Source of the DNA: Anomaloglossus baeobatrachus
Lineage: Eukaryota > Chordata > Amphibia > Anura > Aromobatidae
Direction of reading: 5' to 3'
Length of the DNA stretch: 64,000 bases
Assembly (NCBI RefSeq): GCF_048569485.1
Contig: NW_027442223.1
Coordinates: 62,001 to 126,000 of the forward strand
In this document: positions 23,026 through 33,301 of the stretch, one piece after another
Position numbering within the stretch: position 1 is the first letter of the stretch
How the letters are laid out: the number at the start of each line of letters is the position of its first letter
Notes under the pieces: model-generated
The model's database searches: none
Told to the model about the DNA's origin: nothing
What the model saw: only the letters and a program-made list of their open reading frames with translations
Made by a program: the position numbers and the translations under genes

Positions 23026-24416
23026 CCTTCTTAACCCAGTTTCCAAAAGCAGAACTCAATTCACCTGATTCATATTAGCCCGATTTAATGAATTGGAAGA
23101 AAGCATACGTCTTCATATGCACCTCAATTTGGCCCATTCACTTTTCACACTTCCTCCTTTTGTTTTTTATCTTTCACACTTTTGACTTTCTTTATTCATC
23201 CAAATAGCAAACTCATCACCACTCAACCTGACCAACTCGGCTATGTCCCCGTGCTGCAGTTCTCTGTCTTATCTAGATCATTTGCAATTGAATGGAATAG
23301 ATCCCTTTTGGACAAAGTGGATTCACCTGCTGCTGCAGTGACCACAGGTGTGATAACATCTAGAATTGGCATCTGGTGCGATCTCTCCGCTTCCACTCCA
23401 AAGAAAGTTACCTGTTTATTCCTATCATGCATTGGTTTTTGGGGTTTTCTTTGAGTAATGATGATCTCTTTAGTAGTCTGTTGGCGCCCTCTCCTGGAGG
23501 AATAGTTTGCTTGCTCTTGGACATTCTAAAAGAGAGGTCATGATAGACATTGAGCTTCTGAGCTCAATTGGGGACAGTCATGGGTGATGAATGTTTGCAA
23601 CCTACTGCGAAGCCTCATACCGCAATATAAGGAACGTCAAATACTAAGAAAGGGCGGCCTATGAAAGAATTACTACTTTCAATAAGTACACTTAAACGGC
23701 TAATTGGGAATAGAAAAACTGTAAAAAGCCCTCTGAGAAAGCCCCCCTCTAACCTTTGATAGTAAGCTTTTCTGTAGTCTGCCTGTTGATGTATTTTCCG
23801 TTTGAACTGTGCACAACATGAAGAGACGGAACACTGGCGGCTTGTCACAATGCCCCCCGATGACATCACAATAGCGCTGCTGCCTAGAAAACAAGCTGCG
23901 CAGAAGAAGTTGTTCTTTGGGTGGGAGGGTGGGCTAGTGGAAGGAGGGGGCAATCTCTTTTTTTCCCGGGTGGTAGGGGGATGACAGGAGAAGGGAAGCG
24001 GGTGGTGAGAAAGGTACAGAGGGCAGGGTTTGGGGGCTGGGAAGGAAAGGGAAAAGATTAGGGTTTGGGGATGATGAAAGGGCTTTCTACGGGTAAGGAT
24101 GGCAAAGGGTGGCAGTGACGGAAAGTCAGGCAACCTGTCCTGTCCGTCTTTTTGTATCGTGAATTGGAAAGACTGCAAGGGGGAGGGGAGTTGCTTGCGC
24201 CCTAAAGGAGGAGTTATTCAGATTCATTGCAGTGGGCGGCGGCTGCAAAACGCACCATTCTTCTTGTTTTGGCTCTGCAAAGCAGCCTTTTCAAGGGTTG
24301 GCTTGGGTGACAAAATGTCTTGTGTAGGCGTGGGTTTGTCTCCCTCTCGCTCTCTCTCCCTAAGATGTGTCCGGCATAGGCCAGGGTGCCACTCGAGGCC
24401 CAAACCAATTCTGGTT

Positions 24417-24603
24417 ATCGCTTCTCGGCCTTTTGGCTAAGATCAAGTGTAGTATCTGTTCTTATCAGTTTAATATCTGATACGTCCCCTATCTGGGGAC
24501 CATATATTAAATGGATTTTTAGAACAGGGAGATGGAAAAAGAGCTTGCTCTGTCCACTCCACGCATTGACCTGGTATTGCAGTACCTCCAGGAACGGTGC
24601 ACC
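24417..24603 (+). ncRNA. RNU2: U2 snRNA copy
   Basis: Last intact copy before the LINE; same sequence as the reference; 3' box at 24617-24631. The spacer after it has C to T at 25405. Confidence 0.97.
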
Positions 24604-26031
24604 CCTTCTTAACCCAGTTTCCAAAAGCAGAACTCAATTCACCTGATTCATATTAGCCCGATTTAATGAATTGGAAGAAAGCATACGTCTTCATATGCAC
24701 CTCAATTTGGCCCATTCACTTTTCACACTTCCTCCTTTTGTTTTTTATCTTTCACACTTTTGACTTTCTTTATTCATCCAAATAGCAAACTCATCACCAC
24801 TCAACCTGACCAACTCGGCTATGTCCCCGTGCTGCAGTTCTCTGTCTTATCTAGATCATTTGCAATTGAATGGAATAGATCCCTTTTGGACAAAGTGGAT
24901 TCACCTGCTGCTGCAGTGACCACAGGTGTGATAACATCTAGAATTGGCATCTGGTGCGATCTCTCCGCTTCCACTCCAAAGAAAGTTACCTGTTTATTCC
25001 TATCATGCATTGGTTTTTGGGGTTTTCTTTGAGTAATGATGATCTCTTTAGTAGTCTGTTGGCGCCCTCTCCTGGAGGAATAGTTTGCTTGCTCTTGGAC
25101 ATTCTAAAAGAGAGGTCATGATAGACATTGAGCTTCTGAGCTCAATTGGGGACAGTCATGGGTGATGAATGTTTGCAACCTACTGCGAAGCCTCATACCG
25201 CAATATAAGGAACGTCAAATACTAAGAAAGGGCGGCCTATGAAAGAATTACTACTTTCAATAAGTACACTTAAACGGCTAATTGGGAATAGAAAAACTGT
25301 AAAAAGCCCTCTGAGAAAGCCCCCCTCTAACCTTTGATAGTAAGCTTTTCTGTAGTCTGCCTGTTGATGTATTTTCCGTTTGAACTGTGCACAACATGAA
25401 GAGATGGAACACTGGCGGCTTGTCACAATGCCCCCCGATGACATCACAATAGCGCTGCTGCCTAGAAAACAAGCTGCGCAGAAGAAGTTGTTCTTTGGGT
25501 GGGAGGGTGGGCTAGTGGAAGGAGGGGGCAATCTCTTTTTTTCCCGGGTGGTAGGGGGATGACAGGAGAAGGGAAGCGGGTGGTGAGAAAGGTACAGAGG
25601 GCAGGGTTTGGGGGCTGGGAAGGAAAGGGAAAAGATTAGGGTTTGGGGATGATGAAAGGGCTTTCTACGGGTAAGGATGGCAAAGGGTGGCAGTGACGGA
25701 AAGTCAGGCAACCTGTCCTGTCCGTCTTTTTGTATCGTGAATTGGAAAGACTGCAAGGGGGAGGGGAGTTGCTTGCGCCCTAAAGGAGGAGTTATTCAGA
25801 TTCATTGCAGTGGGCGGCGGCTGCAAAACGCACCATTCTTCTTGTTTTGGCTCTGCAAAGCAGCCTTTTCAAGGGTTGGCTTGGGTGACAAAATGTCTTG
25901 TGTAGGCGTGGGTTTGTCTCCCTCTCGCTCTCTCTCCCTAAGATGTGTCCGGCATAGGCCAGGGTGCCACTCGAGGCCCAAACCAATTCTGGTTATCGCT
26001 TCTCGGCCTTTTGGCTAAGATCAAGTGTAGT

Positions 26032-26046
26032 ATCTGTTCTTATCAG
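26032..26046 (+). repeat. Target site duplication, left (LINE)
   Basis: ATCTGTTCTTATCAG, U2 positions 38-52, repeated at 31574-31588. The first A may belong to the LINE A tail, so the length is 14 or 15. It overlaps exactly the site used by the 895-bp element. Confidence 0.93.
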
Positions 26047-26283
26047 AACAAACTGAGCTAGCTACACTTGACGAGATACGATCAGGGAGACGAGCTCCGA
26101 AGCCCAGCCGAGACCGGAAGAGGGAGATCGGACGGAAGAAGAGCTTGGCAGAAAGAAGCAAGAAGACGAAGGCTCGGAGAAGACTTGGGGAGACCAGAGG
26201 AACTTCGAGGAGGAACACAGCGGGAGAAGACACCCGGAGAAGAATCCAAGATCCAGCTCCGGGAACTCAAGCAGGAACCAGCC

Positions 26284-27825
26284 ATGGCAAGCAAGCCAGA
26301 GAAGGCAGCCAAGAAGGCTCAGGACCCAGGGACCTCCAGGAAGGCTCATCCAGAGGCTTCTTCGGCCCAAGAGGCCCCTACCTCCGACGCCAGCCAGCCG
26401 GAGGGAGCCCGGACGCCGCCTGAAAAGGCTCCAACCCTGGAGCCTTGGATGCGGCAGACGGTCGCCCTGAAGCTAAAGGCGGTGGATGGTAGGTTGCCGG
26501 ACATGTCCAGCGACGTGTTCTGCAAGAAGATGATTCTGGATCAGGGCTTCTCCAGGGCGGAAACCCTGAGTGTCCAGACCTTCATGACTGGTATTTTTCT
26601 GGTAACCTTTGCCACGGTGAATGCCTGCAGGAGATACTGGGAGGCGATGAACGCAGCGATGCCGGACTCCCCTTTTCATTCTTTTTTAGGATCCTGTCCT
26701 ATACAGAGGGATGAGAAGAGGATCACGGTCTCCATGCGGAACCCGCACACCCCAGGAAGAGACATCTCCACGTTCCTGGGACGTCTCTGCACAGTGGTGA
26801 GGGAGCCATCCCACATCCTTAACGGCAACGGATTCTGGACGGGTAAGTGGTCAGTAACCGTTCGACTCTACAGGGAACCAGCATCCGAGGATGGTCTCCA
26901 GCACCTGCCCCCGACATTCTCTCTGGGAAACTCCTTTGGTCTCATCTACTACCCGGACATGCCACACAACTGCAGGAAATGTGGCGGGAAAGGGCATTCG
27001 ATGAAGACCTGCAAGGAGGACGCCTGCAGGGTTTGCCGGGTGACGGGACACAGCTCCAAGGACTGCCCAAAGAAGAAGACTTGCAACCTATGTGGACAGG
27101 CGGACCACCTTTACAAGGACTGCCCACAGCGGGAGAAATCCTGGGCAAGGGTTGCCGCGGTGACCCAGTATCGGGTAGTCACAGCTTCGTCGACCAAGGC
27201 AGCTACGACCAAGGCCACAGAGGCCAAGGACAAGGCGGCCAAGAACCCGGCGACCGTGGCTCCAGCCGATGCCCCAGCAGCCACGGAGTCCAGGAAAAAG
27301 GGTAAGAAAACTGTTGCCCCCTCCCTGGTCCCCCCCCCTTTCACCCCTGTCCAAACCCCTCCCCCCCCGGCCAACCCTACTGAGGATTCCACTACCTCCA
27401 CCTCATTTCCCTACTCCTCAGTTGGTCTCCTCACCCCCCCCCCAAAGCCCACTCTCCCTCCCCAGACCATGAGAGCAGAGGACCTCAGCACTCTTGCACT
27501 TTTCACCGAGGAGGATTTTCCAGCTCTTGTCTCCTCAGGTACAGGCCAAAGGAAAAGGAAGGTGGAAGATAGTCCTGTCGCAGAACCTTCCAAGCTGTTC
27601 ATTGTGGATCCCAATCCACCCCAGGAAGAGGAGGATGGCCTCCTCCCAGAACCGGACGTGTTGGAGCAGATGGTGGAGTCCCTTGTGGCCGAAGAAGAAA
27701 TGGAGGAGTCGGAAGCCACTGAGGCACCATCCCTGCTCGATCAGCTAGAAGAAGAGGGTCTGCTGGAGATACCCTTACCAGCAGGTGCCAAAGAGGAAGA
27801 ACCGCCCGACCGGAGTGGTAACTAA
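26284..27825 (+). CDS. LINE ORF1: gag-like RNA-binding protein with three CCHC zinc knuckles
   Basis: 513 residues, beginning MASKPEKAAKK. I chose this ATG because it has a good Kozak context (GCCATGG); the frame is open further upstream to 26068, but only non-ATG codons are available there. ORF1 proteins of Tx1/L1-type LINEs coat the element RNA and form the ribonucleoprotein needed for target-primed reverse transcription. Seen in order: a Lys/Glu/Ala-rich, probably disordered N-terminus (1-45); a folded, RRM/gag-like region (about 50-225); three CX2CX4HX4C knuckles with Cys/His at 230-233-238-243, 248-251-256-261 and 267-270-275-280; an Ala/Thr/Lys-rich linker; a Pro-rich stretch (about 345-400); and an acidic tail (about 420-513). 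ORF2 follows 35 bases on in another frame, so ORF2 must be started by reinitiation or a related mechanism. Confidence 0.92.
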   Translation: MASKPEKAAKKAQDPGTSRKAHPEASSAQEAPTSDASQPEGARTPPEKAPTLEPWMRQTVALKLKAVDGRLPDMSSDVFCKKMILDQGFSRAETLSVQTFMTGIFLVTFATVNACRRYWEAMNAAMPDSPFHSFLGSCPIQRDEKRITVSMRNPHTPGRDISTFLGRLCTVVREPSHILNGNGFWTGKWSVTVRLYREPASEDGLQHLPPTFSLGNSFGLIYYPDMPHNCRKCGGKGHSMKTCKEDACRVCRVTGHSSKDCPKKKTCNLCGQADHLYKDCPQREKSWARVAAVTQYRVVTASSTKAATTKATEAKDKAAKNPATVAPADAPAATESRKKGKKTVAPSLVPPPFTPVQTPPPPANPTEDSTTSTSFPYSSVGLLTPPPKPTLPPQTMRAEDLSTLALFTEEDFPALVSSGTGQRKRKVEDSPVAEPSKLFIVDPNPPQEEEDGLLPEPDVLEQMVESLVAEEEMEESEATEAPSLLDQLEEEGLLEIPLPAGAKEEEPPDRSGN

Positions 27826-27860
27826 GGCACACCGCCTGCGCTAACTTTCTCTTTCCTCCA

Positions 27861-30800
27861 ATGACTGCTAACATTAACATCTTTTCCATTAATGTTAGGA
27901 GCATCAGAGACAAGTTCCGACGTCAGACAATTTTTGCGTTCCTTAACACTCAGTCTAGTGATGTATTTTTCCTGCAGGAATGCTCCCTTCCCTCCTCTAG
28001 GTCCTTCAACCATCTGGCCAGGGAGTGGACCCATGGCCCATCCTACTGGTCCGGCGGAGGCGACTGTAGGTCCGCGGGGGTCGCCGTGCTGATCAGGGGA
28101 AGCGCCTTCACATTGGACTCTGTTCAGGAAATCGTCTGCGGCAGGTTACTGCTCGTGGATGGCACCTGGGCGGGAGAACCTGTCAGGTTCATCAATGTGT
28201 ATGCTTCTCCTGTGAAGAGCGATCGACTGGAGCTCCTCCAAGCCCTGCGCCCTCAGCTCGCTACCGCCAGGACGGTAGTGATGGCCGGGGATTTCAACTG
28301 CCCGATTGAGGAGGATGGACGCAGTTCTGGAACGGCTGCCAAGTTGGACGTCACATCCAAACTGCTCATTGAGATGGTGACCGAAGCCTCTCTTGTGGAC
28401 GTTGTTGGCTCCATCGGACACGGATCCGTGAACTATTCATGGTGCCGATCCGATGGCTCGCTGCGTTCCAGGATTGACTTTGTGTTTACCTCTCGGGCGG
28501 TTGGGCGGAGTGGGCACTCGATGGTCCCCTGCTTCTTCTCTGACCACAGAGCCATTCACTTTCAAGGTGTGCTGGGCCATGGCTTCCCCATTGGCCCGGG
28601 CTCCTGGAAGCTGAACTGCTCTCTGCTGGAAAAGGGTGAGATTCTGGAGGAGCTTAGAGCTGCCTACTCCACGTGGCGGGCCTACAAGGCGGGCTTCCGG
28701 TCTGTTTCTGACTGGTGGGAATACGTTAAACTCGAGTTCCGTTTCTTCTTTCAGGCAAAGAGTCAACAACAGGCGTGTCTGAAGAGGAGGGACTTCAGGA
28801 GACTCCAGCGTGAGCTGCGTTCCCTGCAGGACCTTCTTCGATGCGGCTGGGACGTAAGAGAGGAGCTGGAGGAGACTAAGAGGAGCCTGAAAAGGCACTT
28901 CGAGGAGGAGTCCAAGCGAATTGTCTTCCGTTCCAAAGTGGAGAACCTGGAGAAGGGTGAGAAATGTAACTCGTTCTTTTTCAGGAAACTCCACGCCGGT
29001 CACACGCCCATGAATGAACTACGAGACGAGAGTGGAAGCATGCGACGCGGGAAAGAGAACGTGATGAAGGTCGTCAGCGACTTCTACAGCGAACTCTACG
29101 CCCGCAAGACTACTGACCCCGAGGCCGCCGATAAGTTCCTGTCAGGTATCACTAACCATCTTGACCCTGCAGACGCGGCGGCCATGGATGTTCCTCTGAC
29201 GGTGGACGAGCTGCTCTCGGCCGCCAAATCCTTTAGTTCTGGCAGGACACCGGGCAGTGACGGCCTCCCAGCAGAGCTCTATGTAGCGCTGGGAGACCTA
29301 ATCTGTCCGGACCTGTTAGGGCTGTATGAGGAGATGGTGGTGGAGGGCAGAATGCCTCCATCTCTGAGGGAAGGAATGGTCACGATCCTGTACAAGCGTA
29401 AAGGAGAGAGGTGCGACCTGAAGAATTGGCGTCCCATCACCCTTCTGAACGTCGACTACAAGATCCTGGCCAAGACGATGGCAACGAGATTGAAGACTGT
29501 TATCGGACGGATCATCCACCCGGATCAGACCTGCGGCATCCCCGGACGTCGCATCGCAGACAGCCTGGCTCTCATGCGGGACACGGTCGAGTACATCAAA
29601 GCCCGCCGGGTGCACGCAGCCCTGATCTCGTTGGATCAGGAAAAGGCCTTCGACCGTGTTTCCCATGAGTTCCTGGGCAAAGCTCTGCACAGGTTAGGTT
29701 TGGGTAACATGTTTTGCTTGTATGTCCAACTAATGTATTTTGATATTCACAGCTCGGTGTTGGTAAACGGCTGGAAGACTGACCCCTTCCCGGTCCTCTC
29801 AGGGGTCAGACAAGGCTGTCCTCTGTCACCTCTTCTTTTTGTTTGTGTTATAGAACTCTTTGCAGAGGCTATCCGGCGGAATGGAGAGATCAGAGGGATC
29901 ACCGCACCAGGACCAGAACGCTTCGAGGTCAAGTGCTCGCTCTACATGGACGACGTGACCGTCTTCTGCGCGGACCGGCGCTCAGTCGACACCCTCGTCC
30001 AGACCTGTGAGACCTTCGGACGGGCTTCGGGAGCCAAAGTCAACTGCGGGAAGTCGGAAGCCATGCTCTTCGGGGACTGGCAGCCGGCCTCTTCCGCCCC
30101 CTTCCCTTTCAGCATCCAGCCGGATTTCATCAAGGTTCTTGGAGTCTGGTTCGGGAAGGAAGGAGCAGCCCTCAAGTCCTGGGAGGAACGCTTGACCAAG
30201 ATCACCCAACGGATCGGTCTGTGGAGCCTCAGACGCCTCACCTGTGAGGGCAAAGCACTGGTCCTGCGTAACGAGGTACTGCCCGTGCTGCAGTACACGG
30301 CCCAGGCCTGGCCCCCCCTTGCCACCGTGTGCAGGGCCATTACCAGGACGGTGTTTCGTTTTGTCTGGGGATCCAAGATGGACAGAGTAAAGCGGAGCAT
30401 CATGTACAAGGATCCTCGCAAGGGTGGGAAGGGCGTACCCGATATCCCCACCCTCCTGCGATCCTCCTTCGTATGTGACTGCGTTCGCCGAACTCTGCGA
30501 GTCAAGAGAGGTTCCGCGGGTGGGTCCATGTCTCGCTTCTTCCTGCTCCCCCTTTGGAGACGGTTAGGCTGGGACAAGTGGGACAGCTCCTTCCCCTACA
30601 ACTGGACGACGCCATGGTTCTACGGAGACGTGGTTCGGTTTGTAAGGGAACACCAACTGGAGGGACTCAAGCCTGATTTGTGGAAGCCAAAGACTATCCA
30701 CAAACTCATCAGAGCCAAGGACGAAATGGAGAACATTCCAGGACTTCATCACGACACACTGGAGACTGTTTGGACAAACGTGTCATCGGCTGGATTGACC

Positions 30801-31250
30801 AACGGGCACAAGGACTTGTCATGGATGGCGATACAGGGCGGACTGCCCGTCCGGTCATTCATGCACGCCCGGAACCTGTGCAAAACCCGCTACTGCCCAA
30901 GGTGCCCCTTCGTGGAGGAAACATCGCTGCACGCCTTTTGGGACTGCCGTTTTGCACAGCGCCTGTTGGTTGCCCTGGAGGATGACCTGAGGAACTCCGT
31001 CCCCAGAGGGAGCCTTTCATACCATTCCGTACTTTATGGACTCTTCCCTGGGACTCACACCGTTGGAGCCATCCAGGAGGCTTGGCGCCTTATGAACTGC
31101 TTTAAGGACGCTATTTGGGTCGCCAGGAACCGGCTCATCTTGAAGAGGGAGAGGATGTCTATCCAGGATTGCCGCAGGCTGATCCACAGCCTGCTCAGAG
31201 ACTATTCCATCATGGACAGTCCGGACGACAGCGCCGAGGAGGAGGTTTAG
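27861..31250 (+). CDS. LINE ORF2: AP endonuclease and reverse transcriptase
   Basis: 1129 residues from ATG at 27861. It nicks the U2 target and copies the element RNA there. Endonuclease (about 1-235): E40 in FLQEC, D144 and N146 in GDFN, and the S227-D228-H229 motif near its end, all as in APE-type LINE nucleases. Reverse transcriptase (about 500-760): NWRPI at 522-526, motif A D592 with AFD to 598, motif B QGCPLSP from 651, motif C YMDD at 695-698. C-terminal knuckle CX2CX8HX4C at C1012, C1015, H1024, C1029, followed by a Trp/Arg-rich end. The overall style (WRPITLLNVDYKILAK, C-terminal CCHC) is that of Xenopus Tx1 ORF2; it is somewhat shorter. Odd: motif C is YMDD where LINEs mostly have Y/FADD. 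No stop or frameshift seen. Confidence 0.95.
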   Translation: MTANINIFSINVRSIRDKFRRQTIFAFLNTQSSDVFFLQECSLPSSRSFNHLAREWTHGPSYWSGGGDCRSAGVAVLIRGSAFTLDSVQEIVCGRLLLVDGTWAGEPVRFINVYASPVKSDRLELLQALRPQLATARTVVMAGDFNCPIEEDGRSSGTAAKLDVTSKLLIEMVTEASLVDVVGSIGHGSVNYSWCRSDGSLRSRIDFVFTSRAVGRSGHSMVPCFFSDHRAIHFQGVLGHGFPIGPGSWKLNCSLLEKGEILEELRAAYSTWRAYKAGFRSVSDWWEYVKLEFRFFFQAKSQQQACLKRRDFRRLQRELRSLQDLLRCGWDVREELEETKRSLKRHFEEESKRIVFRSKVENLEKGEKCNSFFFRKLHAGHTPMNELRDESGSMRRGKENVMKVVSDFYSELYARKTTDPEAADKFLSGITNHLDPADAAAMDVPLTVDELLSAAKSFSSGRTPGSDGLPAELYVALGDLICPDLLGLYEEMVVEGRMPPSLREGMVTILYKRKGERCDLKNWRPITLLNVDYKILAKTMATRLKTVIGRIIHPDQTCGIPGRRIADSLALMRDTVEYIKARRVHAALISLDQEKAFDRVSHEFLGKALHRLGLGNMFCLYVQLMYFDIHSSVLVNGWKTDPFPVLSGVRQGCPLSPLLFVCVIELFAEAIRRNGEIRGITAPGPERFEVKCSLYMDDVTVFCADRRSVDTLVQTCETFGRASGAKVNCGKSEAMLFGDWQPASSAPFPFSIQPDFIKVLGVWFGKEGAALKSWEERLTKITQRIGLWSLRRLTCEGKALVLRNEVLPVLQYTAQAWPPLATVCRAITRTVFRFVWGSKMDRVKRSIMYKDPRKGGKGVPDIPTLLRSSFVCDCVRRTLRVKRGSAGGSMSRFFLLPLWRRLGWDKWDSSFPYNWTTPWFYGDVVRFVREHQLEGLKPDLWKPKTIHKLIRAKDEMENIPGLHHDTLETVWTNVSSAGLTNGHKDLSWMAIQGGLPVRSFMHARNLCKTRYCPRCPFVEETSLHAFWDCRFAQRLLVALEDDLRNSVPRGSLSYHSVLYGLFPGTHTVGAIQEAWRLMNCFKDAIWVARNRLILKRERMSIQDCRRLIHSLLRDYSIMDSPDDSAEEEV

Positions 31251-31573
31251 ACCTCTTCCATGCCCCCTCCCTCCTTTTCCCGTTATGTGCGTCTTTCAAT
31301 AAAGCTTCGGGCCTGTGATTTCCCCACCCTATCCCCCTTTTCCCCTACCCCCACCCCCCAATCGCCGGTTCGTCGTTATTTATTGTCTAACTTTTTCTTT
31401 CAGCTTGAGTGTTATGGATAGCATAGGAGCGTGATGTATAGTTTAGTGCGTCGTACTCTATGGCTATGTAAGAAGGATTGTATAGTTCTGTGTGTACGGG
31501 GCTGCGGCACTGTACACGGTTTGTTACCTTTTTGTGAGTAGTGCATGATAATAAAGATGCTGTTAAATCAAAA
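31251..31573 (+). other. LINE 3' UTR with poly(A) signals and tail
   Basis: No coding. AATAAA occurs at 31298-31303 and 31550-31555. A C-rich tract at about 31322-31360 would form G-quadruplexes on the other strand. The last 67 bases start GCACTGT (31507) and end TTAAATCAAAAA. The same marks, 64 bases apart instead of 63, bound the end of the 895-bp element. Confidence 0.8.
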
Positions 31574-31588
31574 ATCTGTTCTTATCAG
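31574..31588 (+). repeat. Target site duplication, right (LINE)
   Basis: U2 positions 38-52 again; U2 then continues without a gap to 31723. Confidence 0.93.
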
Positions 31589-33114
31589 TTTAATATCTGA
31601 TACGTCCCCTATCTGGGGACCATATATTAAATGGATTTTTAGAACAGGGAGATGGAAAAAGAGCTTGCTCTGTCCACTCCACGCATTGACCTGGTATTGC
31701 AGTACCTCCAGGAACGGTGCACCCCTTCTTAACCCAGTTTCCAAAAGCAGAACTCAATTCACCTGATTCATATTAGCCCGATTTAATGAATTGGAAGAAA
31801 GCATACGTCTTCATATGCACCTCAATTTGGCCCATTCACTTTTCACACTTCCTCCTTTTGTTTTTTATCTTTCACACTTTTGACTTTCTTTATTCATCCA
31901 AATAGCAAACTCATCACCACTCAACCTGACCAACTCGGCTATGTCCCCGTGCTGCAGTTCTCTGTCTTATCTAGATCATTTGCAATTGAATGGAATAGAT
32001 CCCTTTTGGACAAAGTGGATTCACCTGCTGCTGCAGTGACCACAGGTGTGATAACATCTAGAATTGGCATCTGGTGCGATCTCTCCGCTTCCACTCCAAA
32101 GAAAGTTACCTGTTTATTCCTATCATGCATTGGTTTTTGGGGTTTTCTTTGAGTAATGATGATCTCTTTAGTAGTCTGTTGGCGCCCTCTCCTGGAGGAA
32201 TAGTTTGCTTGCTCTTGGACATTCTAAAAGAGAGGTCATGATAGACATTGAGCTTCTGAGCTCAATTGGGGACAGTCATGGGTGATGAATGTTTGCAACC
32301 TACTGCGAAGCCTCATACCGCAATATAAGGAACGTCAAATACTAAGAAAGGGCGGCCTATGAAAGAATTACTACTTTCAATAAGTACACTTAAACGGCTA
32401 ATTGGGAATAGAAAAACTGTAAAAAGCCCTCTGAGAAAGCCCCCCTCTAACCTTTGATAGTAAGCTTTTCTGTAGTCTGCCTGTTGATGTATTTTCCGTT
32501 TGAACTGTGCACAACATGAAGAGACGGAACACTGGCGGCTTGTCACAATGCCCCCCGATGACATCACAATAGCGCTGCTGCCTAGAAAACAAGCTGCGCA
32601 GAAGAAGTTGTTCTTTGGGTGGGAGGGTGGGCTAGTGGAAGGAGGGGGCAATCTCTTTTTTTCCCGGGTGGTAGGGGGATGACAGGAGAAGGGAAGCGGG
32701 TGGTGAGAAAGGTACAGAGGGCAGGGTTTGGGGGCTGGGAAGGAAAGGGAAAAGATTAGGGTTTGGGGATGATGAAAGGGCTTTCTACGGGTAAGGATGG
32801 CAAAGGGTGGCAGTGACGGAAAGTCAGGCAACCTGTCCTGTCCGTCTTTTTGTATCGTGAATTGGAAAGACTGCAAGGGGGAGGGGAGTTGCTTGCGCCC
32901 TAAAGGAGGAGTTATTCAGATTCATTGCAGTGGGCGGCGGCTGCAAAACGCACCATTCTTCTTGTTTTGGCTCTGCAAAGCAGCCTTTTCAAGGGTTGGC
33001 TTGGGTGACAAAATGTCTTGTGTAGGCGTGGGTTTGTCTCCCTCTCGCTCTCTCTCCCTAAGATGTGTCCGGCATAGGCCAGGGTGCCACTCGAGGCCCA
33101 AACCAATTCTGGTT

Positions 33115-33301
33115 ATCGCTTCTCGGCCTTTTGGCTAAGATCAAGTGTAGTATCTGTTCTTATCAGTTTAATATCTGATACGTCCCCTATCTGGGGACCA
33201 TATATTAAATGGATTTTTAGAACAGGGAGATGGAAAAAGAGCTTGCTCTGTCCACTCCACGCATTGACCTGGTATTGCAGTACCTCCAGGAACGGTGCAC
33301 C
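33115..33301 (+). ncRNA. RNU2: U2 snRNA copy
   Basis: First intact copy after the LINE; same sequence as the reference; 3' box at 33315-33329. Confidence 0.97.

Larger units (their letters stand above)
13408..26046 (+). repeat. U2 snRNA tandem array, segment 2
   Basis: Continuation of the array between the first 895-bp insert and the LINE. It begins with U2 positions 38-187 of the interrupted gene and ends with U2 positions 1-52 of the next interrupted gene. It holds seven complete units. Variants seen: 20500 (G to A) and 25405 (C to T), the latter in the spacer just upstream of the LINE-bearing U2. Confidence 0.97.
26047..31573 (+). mobile_element. U2-targeted Tx1-clade LINE (Keshi-like), full length and apparently intact
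   Basis: 5527 bp, flanked by a perfect 14-15 bp duplication of U2 38-52, in sense with U2. Parts: 5' UTR 26047-26283 (purine-rich), ORF1 26284-27825 with three CCHC knuckles, 35-base gap, ORF2 27861-31250 with apurinic endonuclease, reverse transcriptase and a C-terminal zinc knuckle, 3' UTR 31251-31573 with two AATAAA signals, ending TTAAATCAAAAA. Gene order, APE endonuclease and ORF2 style resemble Xenopus Tx1. From family knowledge, Keshi is the Tx1-clade lineage that inserts in U2 genes, so that is the likeliest name. Both ORFs are open and the target duplication is perfect, which argues for a recent insertion. Confidence 0.93.
25995..31723 (+). pseudogene. U2 gene split by the LINE
   Basis: U2 positions 1-52 are at 25995-26046 and positions 38-187 at 31574-31723, with the LINE between them. 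The promoter region upstream is intact and faces into the LINE. The right part keeps its 3' box (31737-31751). Confidence 0.96.

Noticed and set aside
26068-26283. N-terminal extension of LINE ORF1
   Set aside because: The frame is open but has no ATG before 26284; the first possible codon at 26068 is TTG, while 26284 has a good Kozak context.
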